DNA of 64,000 nt from Verrucomicrobiia bacterium (GCA_019634625.1 JAHCBA010000012.1:62001-126000), one strand, 5' to 3'; shown: positions 1 to 13,694, counted from the stretch's first letter. Numbers and translations: made by a program. The notes: generated by a model not told the origin, from the sequence alone.

Positions 1-1423
<1,423 letters not shown>

Positions 1424-1547
1424 TCGTTCGGATCAAACCGGACGAGGTCGGACCGGATGCAAATTCGGTGATGTCGCTATCGCACAAACCAGTTTTTAGG
1501 AACACGCCAGACCCGGAAGGGGCCGGAAGCGGCCTGGGCTGAACGGC

Positions 1548-1623
1548 GGGGCTGTAGCTCAGTTGGTAGAGCGGTAGCTTTGCAAGCTATAGGTCAGGAG
1601 TTCGAGTCTCCTCAGCTCCACCA
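1548..1623 (+). tRNA. tRNA-Ala(TGC)
   Basis: A 76-nt cloverleaf with CCA encoded. The acceptor stem pairs GGGGCTG with CAGCTCC and the anticodon TGC lies at 1581-1583. It sits in the 16S-23S spacer, upstream of tRNA-Ile. Confidence 0.98.
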
Positions 1624-1634
1624 GGACCTTCAGC

Positions 1635-1711
1635 GCGCCTGTAGCTCAGTTGGTTAGAGCACGCGCTTGATAAGCGCGGGGTCACTGGTTCAAGTCCAGT
1701 CAGGCGCACCA
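1635..1711 (+). tRNA. tRNA-Ile(GAT)
   Basis: A 77-nt cloverleaf with CCA encoded. The acceptor stem pairs GCGCCTG with CAGGCGC and the anticodon GAT is at 1669-1671. It starts only 11 bases after tRNA-Ala. The order Ala then Ile is the reverse of the common Ile-Ala order in bacterial rrn spacers. Confidence 0.98.
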
Positions 1712-1822
1712 ATTTGCCTGCGTCGATCGCGACGCCGGTGGGTTCTTTGACAACTATACATGGAATCAGCAGGGCAGTAACAGAATCGTCGAGTTCCATG
1801 GGATGGCCCATGGACCGGTTTT

Positions 1823-4689
<2,867 letters not shown>

Positions 4690-4779
4690 TCCATTGGACG
4701 ATTTTAACGGCGAGTCTGTCTGCCGGCGGTTCCATGTATAGTTGTCAGCGAATCCACACGTGGGTTCTTTGCAAGTTTT

Positions 4780-4893
4780 CTGGTGGCGATCAAGCTGTGG
4801 TCCGACCCGATCCCATTCCGAACTCGGCCGTCAAACGCAGTATTGCCGATGGTAGTGCATGTATAGCTTGCGCGAGAGTAGGTAGCCGCCAGT
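4780..4893 (+). rRNA. rrf: 5S ribosomal RNA
   Basis: About 114 nt. The terminal stem TGGTGGC (4781-4787) pairs with GCCGCCA (4885-4891). The conserved loops CCCATTCCGAACTCGG and GCGAGAGTAGGT are present. It follows 23S after about 90 nt and precedes the operon terminator. Confidence 0.96.
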
Positions 4894-4901
4894 TCTTTTC
4901 C

Positions 4902-4939
4902 GGCGCCCGTTGACCCTTGTCAGCGGGCGCCTTTTTTTT
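4902..4939 (+). terminator. rRNA operon rho-independent terminator
   Basis: GGCGCCCG (4902-4909) pairs perfectly with CGGGCGCC (4924-4931), extended by TGA/TCA, and is followed by eight T residues (4932-4939). It ends the rRNA transcript. Confidence 0.95.
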
Positions 4940-5018
4940 CGGGAGAGGATTGGCGTTGCGACACGGGCCCAGGGGCTTGCGTATCCGCCGTGCCCCCTCC
5001 CGGCGGGGAGGCTGCCCC

Positions 5019-6698
5019 ATGCGTCTCGGAATCGATTTCGACAATACCATCGTTTGCTACGACGAGCTTTTCCGGAAGCTCGCCGTGGAGGACGGGTCGA
5101 TCGCAGGGGCGTCATTGACCACCAAGACGGCAATTCGCGATTCCCTCCGGAGTGCCGGCCGCGAGGCGGTTTGGACCCGGATGCAGGGTGTTGCGTACGG
5201 GCCCCGCCTGGGTGAGGCGAAGCCCTTTCCCGGGGTGCTGGGTTTCATCCGGCTCTGTATCAGGGCGGGGTGGCATGTTTTCATCATTAGCCACAAGACC
5301 CGGTTTCCTTATCTGGGGGAGCGGCATGACCTCCATGCCGCGGCGTGGGCTTGGATCGAGCGGGTCGGTCTACTGGGTGGGGCGCCGGATGGGCTGTCGG
5401 CGGCGGATGTATTCTTCGAGGGCACGAAGGAAGCGAAGTTGGAACGGATTCGATCGTGCGAATGCGACTTCTTCGTGGATGATCTTCCCGAGTTTCTGGG
5501 CGATCCGCGATTTCCGGAGGGTGTGCAGCGAATTCTCTTCGATCCGTCCGGGGAGCATGGGGCTGACATGCGGTTCTGCCGGATGAGGAACTGGGTGGAA
5601 GCGGATGAACTGGTGGGACTGACCCGGAATGGCCCGGGGCGGGAAGGGATTTGGGGCGACGGACGGGATCGGTTCCTGGTACCGCTCTTGAAGAGTGCGG
5701 GGATCGACCGGAACGCGCGATGGGAGGTTCTTACAGGCGGGGCGAATAATCGCGTGTGGCGAATAGAGGGTCCCCGGTCTAGCTGGGCTTTGAAGGAGTA
5801 CTTCAGTCGGTCGGTTGGAGGGCGGGATCGGTTTGAATCCGAGCGGGCGTTCTACGAGTGGCTGCGTGTTCGTGGTATTGGGAATGCGCCGGTTCCCGTG
5901 GGTTGGGACGAGGAGAACCGGCTTGGCTTGTTCGAATGGGTGGAAGGGCGGCGGGTGGCTGTCGAGGATGTGGGTGAGGACCTGGTTCGTATGGCGATCC
6001 GGTTTGTCGCCGACGTCAACCGGGGGCGCGGGGAAGGGGGTACGGGGGAGATTCCCCATGCGGCGGAGGCCTGTTTTCGGATCTGCGAGCACGTCGCATG
6101 CATCGAGGACCGTGTACGGCGTTTGGAGAGGTTGGAGGATGGATCGGAATTGTATTGCGAGGCTGGGGCCTGGATCCGGGAGACGGTTCGCCCGGCGTGG
6201 GAGCAAACGTTGAATGTGCTGAGGGAGAATGCGGGAGGGGAGTGGGACCGGAGCTTGACGGACTGGGAGCGGTGCCTTTCGCCGTCGGATTTTGGCTTCC
6301 ACAATGCGCTTCTTCGGGCGGATGGGCGGGCAACGTTCTTCGATTTCGAGTACGCGGGCTGGGATGATCCCGCCAAACTGGCGGTGGACTTCCTGTGGCA
6401 GCCCCGAGTCCGGGTGCCGCGGGTTCACTGGAACCTATGGATCCGGGGGCTTGACGAGGCGCTGGGGTGGAAAGGGGCTCTCCGGCGCCGGGCGGGATGG
6501 TTGTGGCCTGCCTACCGGGTCAAGTGGTGTTGCATCGTTATGAACGAGTTTCTTCGGAGCGGGCGCGAGCGAAGGGTGTTTTCGACAGGCGGGGAAGGTT
6601 GGGAAGATCGCCTCAGGGGGCAATTGGAGAAGGCCCGGGTGTTGATGGCGGGTTGGAGGGGCGATGACGGTTTGGGAGCGGAATCGGAAGGCGGGTGA
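5019..6698 (+). CDS. HAD-like phosphatase fused to APH-fold phosphotransferase
   Basis: A 559-residue protein with two domains. Residues 1-200 look like a HAD-superfamily phosphatase: DFDNT at 6-10 is motif I and VDDLPE near 153-158 fits the acidic motif. Residues 225-500 look like an aminoglycoside/choline-kinase (APH) fold: glycine-rich GGANNRVW, a lysine in ALKEYF, the catalytic-loop variant SDFGFHN at 423-429 and the metal-binding DFEYAGWDDP near 441. The reading frame stays open upstream to 4917, but that part overlaps the rRNA terminator, so the ATG at 5019 is chosen because motif I follows at once. The pairing suggests linked phosphorylation and dephosphorylation of a small metabolite or sugar. 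No substrate can be read from sequence and no biosynthetic cluster adjoins it. Confidence 0.85.
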   Translation: MRLGIDFDNTIVCYDELFRKLAVEDGSIAGASLTTKTAIRDSLRSAGREAVWTRMQGVAYGPRLGEAKPFPGVLGFIRLCIRAGWHVFIISHKTRFPYLGERHDLHAAAWAWIERVGLLGGAPDGLSAADVFFEGTKEAKLERIRSCECDFFVDDLPEFLGDPRFPEGVQRILFDPSGEHGADMRFCRMRNWVEADELVGLTRNGPGREGIWGDGRDRFLVPLLKSAGIDRNARWEVLTGGANNRVWRIEGPRSSWALKEYFSRSVGGRDRFESERAFYEWLRVRGIGNAPVPVGWDEENRLGLFEWVEGRRVAVEDVGEDLVRMAIRFVADVNRGRGEGGTGEIPHAAEACFRICEHVACIEDRVRRLERLEDGSELYCEAGAWIRETVRPAWEQTLNVLRENAGGEWDRSLTDWERCLSPSDFGFHNALLRADGRATFFDFEYAGWDDPAKLAVDFLWQPRVRVPRVHWNLWIRGLDEALGWKGALRRRAGWLWPAYRVKWCCIVMNEFLRSGRERRVFSTGGEGWEDRLRGQLEKARVLMAGWRGDDGLGAESEGG

Positions 6699-6708
6699 AC
6701 GTGTGGAA

Positions 6709-7569
6709 TTACTGACGAAGGATGGTGGTGCGGTCCGCCAGCCAGACCACGTCGCGATTGTTCGCCGAGGCGACGTTGAGTTGGAGCTGATTGTTGTAGC
6801 GGACCGGCGGTTTGGTGCGGGAATCCGTCCATTTTTTGATTTCGGCGCGGCCGTCGGCGAAGGTGATTCCGGCGGCGCCGTTGTGGTAGCTGGCGGGGAA
6901 ATCGATGATTCGCGCCTGCGCCGGGTTTTCGACCATCATGTTGGCGAAGCCTCCGGCATTGATGCTGTCCGGATGCTCATCGAGCAGGACGTAGAGTTGG
7001 GAAGGACCCGGAACGGCCATATCGGAGGACTTCAGGTAGGTCTTATACCGGGTCTGATTGTCGTTCATGCTGGGGGGCATGAGCCAGCCGCCCGGTCCGC
7101 CCATGGCCTGGCTCATGCCCATGCTGCGAACACGGGGGACCCGCTGTCCGCCGATGGTCACCGCGCTCATGTCGGCGGGGCATTTGTACACCTCGGCGGA
7201 GGGGACGTAGGGTGCGAACCTGGCCCGCTGCGGATCGATGAGGTCCTGCTTGTTGGTGTTGTCCCGGTTGGAGGGAGCGAAGTCGAGCCAGCCCCAGACC
7301 CAGGCGCCGGGTTCGTCGCGGCTGTTGCCGGGCGCTGTCAGGCGGTCGTTGTTGTCGTCCGGGTACATGATGTGGGCCAGCTGCAACTGCTTGAGATTGC
7401 TGAGGCATTTGATGCCCTGGGCCTTCGATTTTGCCTTGGCGAGGGCCGGGAGGAGCATGCTTGCCAGAATGGCGATGATGGCAATGACGACCAGAAGTTC
7501 GATCAGGGTGAAGCCGGGAGAGTCGGCACGGCCCATCGCAGTACGGTACGCCGGGGTGGAGGAGGACAT
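6709..7569 (-). CDS. type II secretion pseudopilin-like protein (prepilin N-methylation)
   Basis: A 286-residue protein. After a short leader ([19 protein letters not shown]) comes the class III signal [20 protein letters not shown], with the conserved Glu at mature position 5. A prepilin peptidase would cut before the Phe. The C-terminal half contains [13 protein letters not shown], the 'H-x-DG'-like end typical of this very expanded Verrucomicrobia/Planctomycetes family. The protein is probably inner-membrane anchored with a periplasmic globular domain. The 7569 start is preferred over the longer frame at 7659 because it leaves a short leader. Its 3' end converges with the HAD/APH gene. Individual function is unknown. 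Confidence 0.88.
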   Translation of the reverse strand: MSSSTPAYRTAMGRADSPGFTLIELLVVIAIIAILASMLLPALAKAKSKAQGIKCLSNLKQLQLAHIMYPDDNNDRLTAPGNSRDEPGAWVWGWLDFAPSNRDNTNKQDLIDPQRARFAPYVPSAEVYKCPADMSAVTIGGQRVPRVRSMGMSQAMGGPGGWLMPPSMNDNQTRYKTYLKSSDMAVPGPSQLYVLLDEHPDSINAGGFANMMVENPAQARIIDFPASYHNGAAGITFADGRAEIKKWTDSRTKPPVRYNNQLQLNVASANNRDVVWLADRTTILRQ

Positions 7570-7669
7570 GGGTTGGCTTTTAGAGGGAACGTGGGCGGCG
7601 CGCAATCGTGGAGTCTGGAGGGGGCGGGGGATGCATCCCGGGATCGGGGTTGGGATCACCTATCCGCGA

Positions 7670-9079
7670 TCAGGACGGAACCGACTCGACGATGGCCTCG
7701 TGGGTGCTGAAGCCGACGACGCGGAGGCGGGTGCCTGCCGGGAGCATCTCGCCTTGAGTCACGACATCGAGGAGTTCGTCGCCGAACCGGGCTTTACCGC
7801 CGGGCCGGAGGACGGAGACGGCCACGCCTTCGGCGCCGAGGCGGGTGGCCTTGAGCTGGCCGATGTCCCGATCGGACAGGGCACCGCTGGTGCCGGCGGA
7901 GACGAGGATGTGGTAGATGGAAGTCCTGGGGAGGACGGAGCCGAGGGCCCAGATGCCGAGGCCCGACAGGACTCCGGCGATGGCGAGATTCTGGAGGGGC
8001 AGATGGAGCTGGGGGACGGTGGGGATGCGGGGCATGCCCGGGTAGAGATCGGTTGCGGCCATGACAAGGGAGATGAGCACCATGACGGCGCCGCTGATGC
8101 CGAGGGCGAGCGTTCCCGGGAACAGGAAAAGTTCGAGGGCGATCAGGACGACGCCGAGGGCAAAGACGAGGATCCATTCGAAGCCGGAGAAGCCGCCGAT
8201 GTAGCCGCCCAGGAAGTAGAGCAGAAGGGCAACGACCGCGATGGATCCGGGGATGCCGAATCCCGGGGTTTTGAATTCCATGTAGATGCCGATGAGGCCC
8301 AGCGCGAGGAGGATGGGGCTGATGGCGTTGAGCCAGAAGGCGATCTGTTCGACGCCGGTGGGTTCGACGTGAAACACCGTCGCGGAGGAAAGGCCCAGGT
8401 GTTCGAGCAGATCGTCGAGGGACACCATGGTTCCCGACGAAAGCAGCGGCCTGGGGGGCTCGCCATAGGAGCGTTCCGCCTGGCGGTTGGTCAGGGTGAG
8501 AATCTGGCCCTTGGGGTTGATGACGTCGCCGTCGAGGGTGAGTTCCTTTTGCCGGTCGATCATGGCCTCGATGACTTCGACGTTGTGGCCGTTGCTCTCG
8601 GCCTTCGTACGGATGAGCGCCTTGATGCTGGACGTCATCTTGGCTTCGACCGACTCCGGGAGCTGGGCGGGGCCGCCGCCGGGGATGATCATCATGGGAG
8701 CGGCGGCACCGATGACGGACTCTTCCGCCATAAAGATCCGGCGGGTCCCAACGGCGATGAAGGCTCCGGCGGAGAAGGCCTTGCGATTCACGTAGGTGAT
8801 CGTCTCCCCCGGGAATCGGGAGATGATCCCGATGATTTCCTCGGTGACGTCCACCCGGCCGCCATTGGTGTCCATGTCGATGATCAGGGTCGAGGCCCCC
8901 GCCTCCATGGCCTCCTTGACGCCGCGGCGGACGACGTAGGTGAGGGGCGGCATGATGTCCTCGCGGATGGGAATGACGTACACCCGCTGATCCGGTGCCG
9001 CGAGGGTGACGTCGTCGGCCGGTCGTGCGGTCAGGCCGAACCCCCCGAGGAGCATGCAACCCAGTGCCCAGAACTTCAT
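7670..9079 (-). CDS. NfeD family membrane-bound ClpP-class serine protease
   Basis: A 469-residue long-form NfeD protein. MKFWALGCMLLGGFGLTARP is a signal peptide. A ClpP/crotonase-like protease domain follows, with IDTNGG-like MDTNGGRVDVTEEI and the nucleophile motif KAFSAGAFIA. Several transmembrane helices follow (ISPILLALGLIGIYMEF, SIAVVALLLYFLGGYIGG, WILVFALGVVLIALELFLF). The C-terminal end (about residues 400-469) is the soluble OB-fold NfeD domain. The family works with stomatin/SPFH proteins in membrane quality control, but no stomatin gene is seen here. The 9079 ATG is chosen because it starts the signal peptide; the longer frame from 9223 would overlap the sialidase gene. Confidence 0.92.
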   Translation of the reverse strand: MKFWALGCMLLGGFGLTARPADDVTLAAPDQRVYVIPIREDIMPPLTYVVRRGVKEAMEAGASTLIIDMDTNGGRVDVTEEIIGIISRFPGETITYVNRKAFSAGAFIAVGTRRIFMAEESVIGAAAPMMIIPGGGPAQLPESVEAKMTSSIKALIRTKAESNGHNVEVIEAMIDRQKELTLDGDVINPKGQILTLTNRQAERSYGEPPRPLLSSGTMVSLDDLLEHLGLSSATVFHVEPTGVEQIAFWLNAISPILLALGLIGIYMEFKTPGFGIPGSIAVVALLLYFLGGYIGGFSGFEWILVFALGVVLIALELFLFPGTLALGISGAVMVLISLVMAATDLYPGMPRIPTVPQLHLPLQNLAIAGVLSGLGIWALGSVLPRTSIYHILVSAGTSGALSDRDIGQLKATRLGAEGVAVSVLRPGGKARFGDELLDVVTQGEMLPAGTRLRVVGFSTHEAIVESVPS

Positions 9080-9140
9080 GGTGGAATGATGATCGCGTGC
9101 GCGGAGGACCGCAAGGATGGCGGGGCGGATGGGAAGCCTC

Positions 9141-10259
9141 TCATTCCGAGGCGCCAAGGATGGCGCTCTCGGGAAAGACGGCGCGACGGATGACGGTGCG
9201 TTCGTCGCTGGTGAAGGTGACATGGATGCGTCCGTCGCGGGTCTGGATGGCGGTGGGGTAGGAAAAGGAGCCGGGTCCCTCGGCCAGGTTGCGGCGATGG
9301 GGCCAGGTGAGGCCGCCGTCCGTGGAGATGGCGGCGGTCAGGGGCGTGCGCTGGTGGTGGCTGTCGTTGTAGAGGAAGAGCAGGTGGCCGTTGCGCAGAC
9401 GGATCAGTTCGACCGAGGCATTGGGGTTGGGGAACTCCGTCTCGACGCCTGGGGACCAGGTGCGGCCGCCGTCGCTGGATTCGGTGCGGACAACGTTTCC
9501 GTCGTCGCCCGGCAGATAGTCACCGCCGCGCCGGCACAGGGCGAAGAGGCGGCCGGGTGCGAGTTCGACGACGGCGGCCTGGAGATTGCCCATGCGGGAG
9601 AAGACGCGGTTGGACTCGGTCCAGGCGCGGGTGGCGGGATCGAAGCGGAGGAAGAGCGAGCTGGTGTCGGGGTCGGTGCGGTCGGGATCGCTGCCGGTCT
9701 CGTGGTAGATCGGGAGCAGGTAGGCGCCATCGGCGAGGACGATGGGGTGGGATCGGACCATCATGCCCGCCTCCCAGGCGACGATGAAGGTGTCGCTCCA
9801 GGACTCGCCGCGGTCGCGGGAGATTTTGGCGCCGATGCGGGAAGTGCTCCAGGTGGCGCCGGGGCGGACGACAAAGAAGAGCCAGACGGTTTGGTCGGGG
9901 GCCTGCCAGACCACGGGATTGCCCATGGAATAGAAGGGATTGCTGGCGATGACGACGGGTTCGGACCAGGAGCGCGATCCGCGGGGGAGCTTCATGCCGA
10001 AGACCTTGCTCTCTCTGGAGTATTCCCCGTCGCCTCCGTAGTACGCGAGCAGCAGATCGCCGTTGTCGAGTTCGGTAAAGCTGGACGGATGTTTGTACGG
10101 GCCGGTGGGCGTTTCCGGGCCGACGACCTTCTCGATGGCGATCGGGGCAAGGACCGGGGCCCCGACGGCCGCGGCCTCCGCAAGCGCGATCGCCAGGGCG
10201 AGGAGGGCGGCGCGCCCTGGGGCCAGCAGGAGCAGAGGCTGGTGGACGGAGCATCGCAT
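9141..10259 (-). CDS. exported sialidase-like BNR/Asp-box protein
   Basis: A 372-residue protein with a signal sequence (hydrophobic stretch LLLLAPGRAALLALAIALAE). It has the beta-propeller signature of the sialidase superfamily, with Asp-box repeats SSDGGRTWSP and STDGGLTWP and the related SRDRGESW. Other conserved stretches are SSFTELDNGDLLLAYYGG and YPTAIQTRDGRIHVTFT. Family members cleave sialic acids or related sugars or act as lectin-like propellers. The substrate is not readable. The gene is divergent from the beta-lactamase-fold gene at 10377 and ends 62 bases before the nfeD start, so it could share a transcript with nfeD. Confidence 0.88.
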   Translation of the reverse strand: MRCSVHQPLLLLAPGRAALLALAIALAEAAAVGAPVLAPIAIEKVVGPETPTGPYKHPSSFTELDNGDLLLAYYGGDGEYSRESKVFGMKLPRGSRSWSEPVVIASNPFYSMGNPVVWQAPDQTVWLFFVVRPGATWSTSRIGAKISRDRGESWSDTFIVAWEAGMMVRSHPIVLADGAYLLPIYHETGSDPDRTDPDTSSLFLRFDPATRAWTESNRVFSRMGNLQAAVVELAPGRLFALCRRGGDYLPGDDGNVVRTESSDGGRTWSPGVETEFPNPNASVELIRLRNGHLLFLYNDSHHQRTPLTAAISTDGGLTWPHRRNLAEGPGSFSYPTAIQTRDGRIHVTFTSDERTVIRRAVFPESAILGASE

Positions 10260-10376
10260 GGGCGGACGGGTTGTAGCGCGAGTGTCGCGGGCGGACGACA
10301 GAAAAGCGCGTAAGGATGCGGGGACGGGATCGAAGGGCTCGCCGGGGCGACGTGGGTGGCCGTAGGCTGGACGGCC

Positions 10377-12092
10377 ATGAGGCTTGGTCAAGCGGGTATC
10401 GGGAGCGGCGTGATGGTGGCAGCGGCCCTTTCCCTGGCAGGCATGGGCGCGGGAGGGGAGACGGCGCAGGGTTGGGAATGGACCGATGCGCTGCGGGCGC
10501 AGGTGGAGGCGGCGATGGAGCGCTGGGACCGTCCCGGATCTCCGGGAGTGGCGTTGGTATTGGTGGGCGAGGGACGGGTGTTGCTCGAGCGCCATTGGGG
10601 GATGGCCAACCTGGAGCACCGCGTTCGGATCGGGAGCGGGACGGTGTTCGATTCCGCTTCGGTGGCCAAGCAATTCATGGGAGCGGCCATGGCAATCCTG
10701 GTGCGGGAAGGCAGGGTGGGATTGGAGGACGATGTCAGGCGATACCTGCCGGAGATGCCGGACTTCGGGGAGACGATCACCCTCGGGCATCTGTTGCACC
10801 ACACGGGCGGGTTGAGGGATTGGCCGGGGATGTTTCGGCTTGGGGGAATGGACCTGCGTGAGCCCATCGACCTGGAGATGATTCTGGAGATGGCGGGACG
10901 GGCCCGGGATTTGAACTTCCCACCGGGCGAGCGGTACCTCTATTCGAACACCGGGTACAACCTGCTGGCGCAAGTCCTGGAACGGGTCACCGGACATTCC
11001 CTCAGGGCATGGACCGACGAGCGGTTGTTTCGTCCACTGGGCATGGTGTCCACCCACTTCGGGGAGGACCCGGCCGAGACGATTCCGAACCGGGCGGAGG
11101 GGTACGGGCCGGCAGGGGAAGGGCGTTTTCGGCGGGTGATGGGGCCGTTGGCGGCACGGGGATCCAGTTCGCTGCACACCACCATCGCGGACTTGGGCCG
11201 TTGGCTGGTGGAAATGGAGACAGGTTCGGTGTTGGGGCGGGGCACGATCGAGTTGATGGAGCAGCCGGGGCGAACCCGGAGCGGTGGCCGGGTGGAGTAT
11301 GGGTATGGGGTGGCACTCGACCGGCATCGGGGGAGGCAGGTGGTGGTCCACACGGGGAGTTGGGCGGGCTATCGCAGCATCACCTGGCGCGTGCCCGAAC
11401 ACCGGTTCGCCCTGGGCATTCTGGCCAATGTGACGACGGTCGATACGACCTCACTGGCACGGCGGTTGACGGACTTGATCCTGGGAATGGACGGGACGGC
11501 CTCCGAAGGGCGCATCGACGCGCCGGATCGGGAGGGGACGGGGGAAATCGATGGGGCGGCGTGGACGGATTACGAGGGAACCTATCGATTGGGGCCGGGC
11601 TGGTTGTTGACGATTCGTCGGGAGGGCGGGCGGTTGGTGACCCAGGCGACCCGGGAGGCGTCGGCGGCGATGACCCCGATGGGCTCCGGCACTTTCCATG
11701 TGGAGGCGTATCGGCAGGGCATGGAGTTTGTGAGGGACGAGGAATCGGGGCTGGTAACCCATCTGCGGTACCGGGGGATTCGCGCCCCGAAGCTCGAGGG
11801 TGCGGAGACCGAGGCCCCGCGGCTCCAGGTTCTCGCGGGCGAGTATTGGAGTGAGGAACTGCGGGCGATGCACCGGGTGGAACTGCACGACGGCGCACTG
11901 CGTTGCTGGCAGGGGCCCTACCGGGCCACCCGCCTGCGGCCGGTGGCGAAGGACCACTTCGAGACCGGGAACGGGATGTCCATCGAGTTTCGGCGCCATG
12001 GCAACGGGCACCCGGTGGAAATGCGGTACTCAGCGGGACGGGTGTTGGATGTCCGCTTCGTCCGGGGAGATTACCCAGGGGAATCCCGATAG
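10377..12092 (+). CDS. exported serine hydrolase, class C beta-lactamase/DD-peptidase fold
   Basis: A 571-residue protein with an N-terminal signal peptide (GVMVAAALSLAGMGAGG). The penicillin-recognising fold is supported by SVAK (S-x-x-K nucleophile motif in FDSASVAKQFMG), YSN (in LYSNTGYNLLAQVLERVTGH) and HTGSWAGY as the third motif. The C-terminal 170 residues look like the beta-barrel lipocalin-like tail often found in this family. Likely roles are esterase, D-aminopeptidase or carboxypeptidase in the periplasm. True antibiotic resistance is not implied. Its last 63 bases overlap the 3' end of the truncated hipA on the other strand. Confidence 0.9.
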   Translation: MRLGQAGIGSGVMVAAALSLAGMGAGGETAQGWEWTDALRAQVEAAMERWDRPGSPGVALVLVGEGRVLLERHWGMANLEHRVRIGSGTVFDSASVAKQFMGAAMAILVREGRVGLEDDVRRYLPEMPDFGETITLGHLLHHTGGLRDWPGMFRLGGMDLREPIDLEMILEMAGRARDLNFPPGERYLYSNTGYNLLAQVLERVTGHSLRAWTDERLFRPLGMVSTHFGEDPAETIPNRAEGYGPAGEGRFRRVMGPLAARGSSSLHTTIADLGRWLVEMETGSVLGRGTIELMEQPGRTRSGGRVEYGYGVALDRHRGRQVVVHTGSWAGYRSITWRVPEHRFALGILANVTTVDTTSLARRLTDLILGMDGTASEGRIDAPDREGTGEIDGAAWTDYEGTYRLGPGWLLTIRREGGRLVTQATREASAAMTPMGSGTFHVEAYRQGMEFVRDEESGLVTHLRYRGIRAPKLEGAETEAPRLQVLAGEYWSEELRAMHRVELHDGALRCWQGPYRATRLRPVAKDHFETGNGMSIEFRRHGNGHPVEMRYSAGRVLDVRFVRGDYPGESR

Positions 12093-13079
12093 TGGAGCCA
12101 CAGGCAGGCCCATGTTCTTGGCATGACCATCGATGGCAGCCAGAAGCCAGAAGACCAACTGGGTTCGCAAAAAATCCTCCCGGTCTGCGATGGGTTGATT
12201 TGATCCACGCAGCAATTCCATGATCGGGAGGATTCCTGGGCCTCCGTCACTTTCGTACTTGCAGGCTGGCGGCGTGGCGGTCGCCTGGCACAAGTCCTCT
12301 TGAGGCAACCGCATCCACCAGGACCGGTCCTGGGCGGGACGACGGTCGAACCGTTCGATGACCAGTACCCTGTACTCCCCGAACCGTTCCATCCGGGAGT
12401 CCGCCACCGGGATGCCGAAGGCCGACAGTATCCGCCCGCACAACCACTCGTTTTCGACTGAGGTCGACAAATTGATTCCCATCGGGGCTGGTCCGATGGG
12501 CAGCTTCAGGATGTGTGTGGTGGGCGTCGCGCCGGTCGGTCGGTGCCACGCGCCGTCATGCCAGAGCAACGCCGTCTTCTCCTGAGCCCCGGCCAGTGAA
12601 ATGCGAAACTCGTCATCCTGCCCGGGCGCGGCGCTGGCCTGGCCCAAACATCTGGAAAGTTCGTCAGCCACCTGCTTTCGGGAGAGCCGTTGTCCGTGGA
12701 TGGATCGGATGCCGGCCGGTTCAGCCTCTTCGGGGAGAAGCTGCAACGCGCCCACGCAGTCCCGCCCGATTTCCGCCAGGAGATCAAATGCCCTTGCAGA
12801 ACGGGTTCGGTATCGGTGCTGGATGCGTTCCCGGATGGATCGATTGTCCGGAAGCAGGTTATCGAAGAAGGCCTCGACCCCCTTCCTGTAGGGTTCCCGC
12901 GAAACGCGCAGCGGCATGGACAGTGAAATCGGTCGAGCATGCTCCGATTGACGCCAGGAATCCTCATAGATGAATGGGTGGCCGTTCTGACCCCCTGCAT
13001 GCCAAAGGCCGACCTTCTCACCGTTCATCCAAACGGAGAGCACGCGACGAATCTTCGGGCGGGGCATCGTCGTTACCAA
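12030..13079 (-). pseudogene. hipA: HipA-type toxin kinase, C-terminally truncated
   Basis: The 349-codon frame matches HipA: N-terminal subdomain MNGEKVGLWHAGG, FFDNLLPDN, the ATP-site loop ISLAGAQEKTAL, THILKLP and ERFDRR. The catalytic-loop Asp is in IDGHAKN (about 317-322). Homology then stops: the last 27 codons are largely antisense to the convergent hydrolase gene. About 80-90 residues of the usual ~430 are missing, including the Mg-binding Asp expected shortly after the catalytic loop. The kinase that phosphorylates glutamyl-tRNA synthetase in the classic case would therefore be inactive. The start overlaps the stop of the hipB-like gene, as in a hipBA operon. Confidence 0.85.
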
Positions 13080-13318
13080 TCGGTCTTGGACCCGCTCATC
13101 CCACGGGGTCGAACGACAAGTTCCAGGTCGAGTGCGGAGAGGACCGCAAAAATGCGAGACAGGCTCGCGGGCCCAGGGTCCGCCTCAATGCTCGAGATGG
13201 AGGGTTGCCGGAGCCCGGCCCGTTCGCCGACGGCGGCCTGGGTCAATCCATGCTCTCGTCGATGGCCTCGCAGAAGTGCCCCAAGCTGTTGAGGTGTTCG
13301 AGCGGCGTCCTGGTGCAT
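13073..13318 (-). CDS. hipB: HipB-like XRE-family antitoxin
   Basis: An 81-residue helix-turn-helix protein with the pattern LRGHRREHGLTQAAVGERAG and PSISSIE, typical of XRE/Cro repressors. It is followed by a short C-terminal strand region (LDLELVVRPR) as in HipB. It ends 7 bases inside hipA, so the two are translationally coupled. It should bind an operator in the AT-rich DNA just upstream (13320-13440) and repress the operon. The antitoxin frame looks intact although its toxin partner is truncated. Confidence 0.85.
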   Translation of the reverse strand: MHQDAARTPQQLGALLRGHRREHGLTQAAVGERAGLRQPSISSIEADPGPASLSRIFAVLSALDLELVVRPRGMSGSKTDW

Positions 13319-13694
13319 AAAGGCTAAACAATGGAAGGCATATATCTATTTAACAGAATATCCTCGGGATTTGGCGCGTCCCCAAAGCCGACCCTTTTTC
13401 ATCTATCCCCTAAATCAGATAAAGCGACTTTATTTCATAAATTGGATAATCGGGATCGTCCCGACGTTCCTGCGATGCCACCTGCTCCTCGCGGCCATAG
13501 GCGAGCGCAAGGTGCGCCAGCACGTGCATGAGCGTGTGGCATGGAGCTTCTGAACGAGGGCGCTCCGTAGCGCCGCAGCTTCCCAGGAACTCCAGCCGTC
13601 CTGCGAACCACCGGGAGAACGTGCTCGCAAATCCGTCCGTAATTGCCACCCACCGAGGAATAGAAAACGCGACCTGAGGACCGGCAGCGGGGAA
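13319..13694 (-). other. AT-rich hipB upstream region plus degraded ORF
   Basis: About 120 bases (13320-13440) are clearly AT-richer than the surroundings and probably hold the hipBA promoter (candidate -10 TATATG at 13337-13342 on the minus strand). The rest reads on the minus strand as a short protein-like fragment (LMHVLAHLALAYGREEQVAS) that stops near 13410. I do not recognise it and treat it as debris. Confidence 0.4.

Noticed and set aside
7238-9193. 651-codon + strand frame across the pseudopilin and nfeD genes
   Set aside because: Antisense shadow; the minus strand has the FTLIELL signal and NfeD motifs.
10377-12092. True beta-lactamase resistance gene
   Set aside because: The fold motifs fit the broad class C/DD-peptidase/esterase family and the long C-terminal domain is atypical for resistance enzymes.
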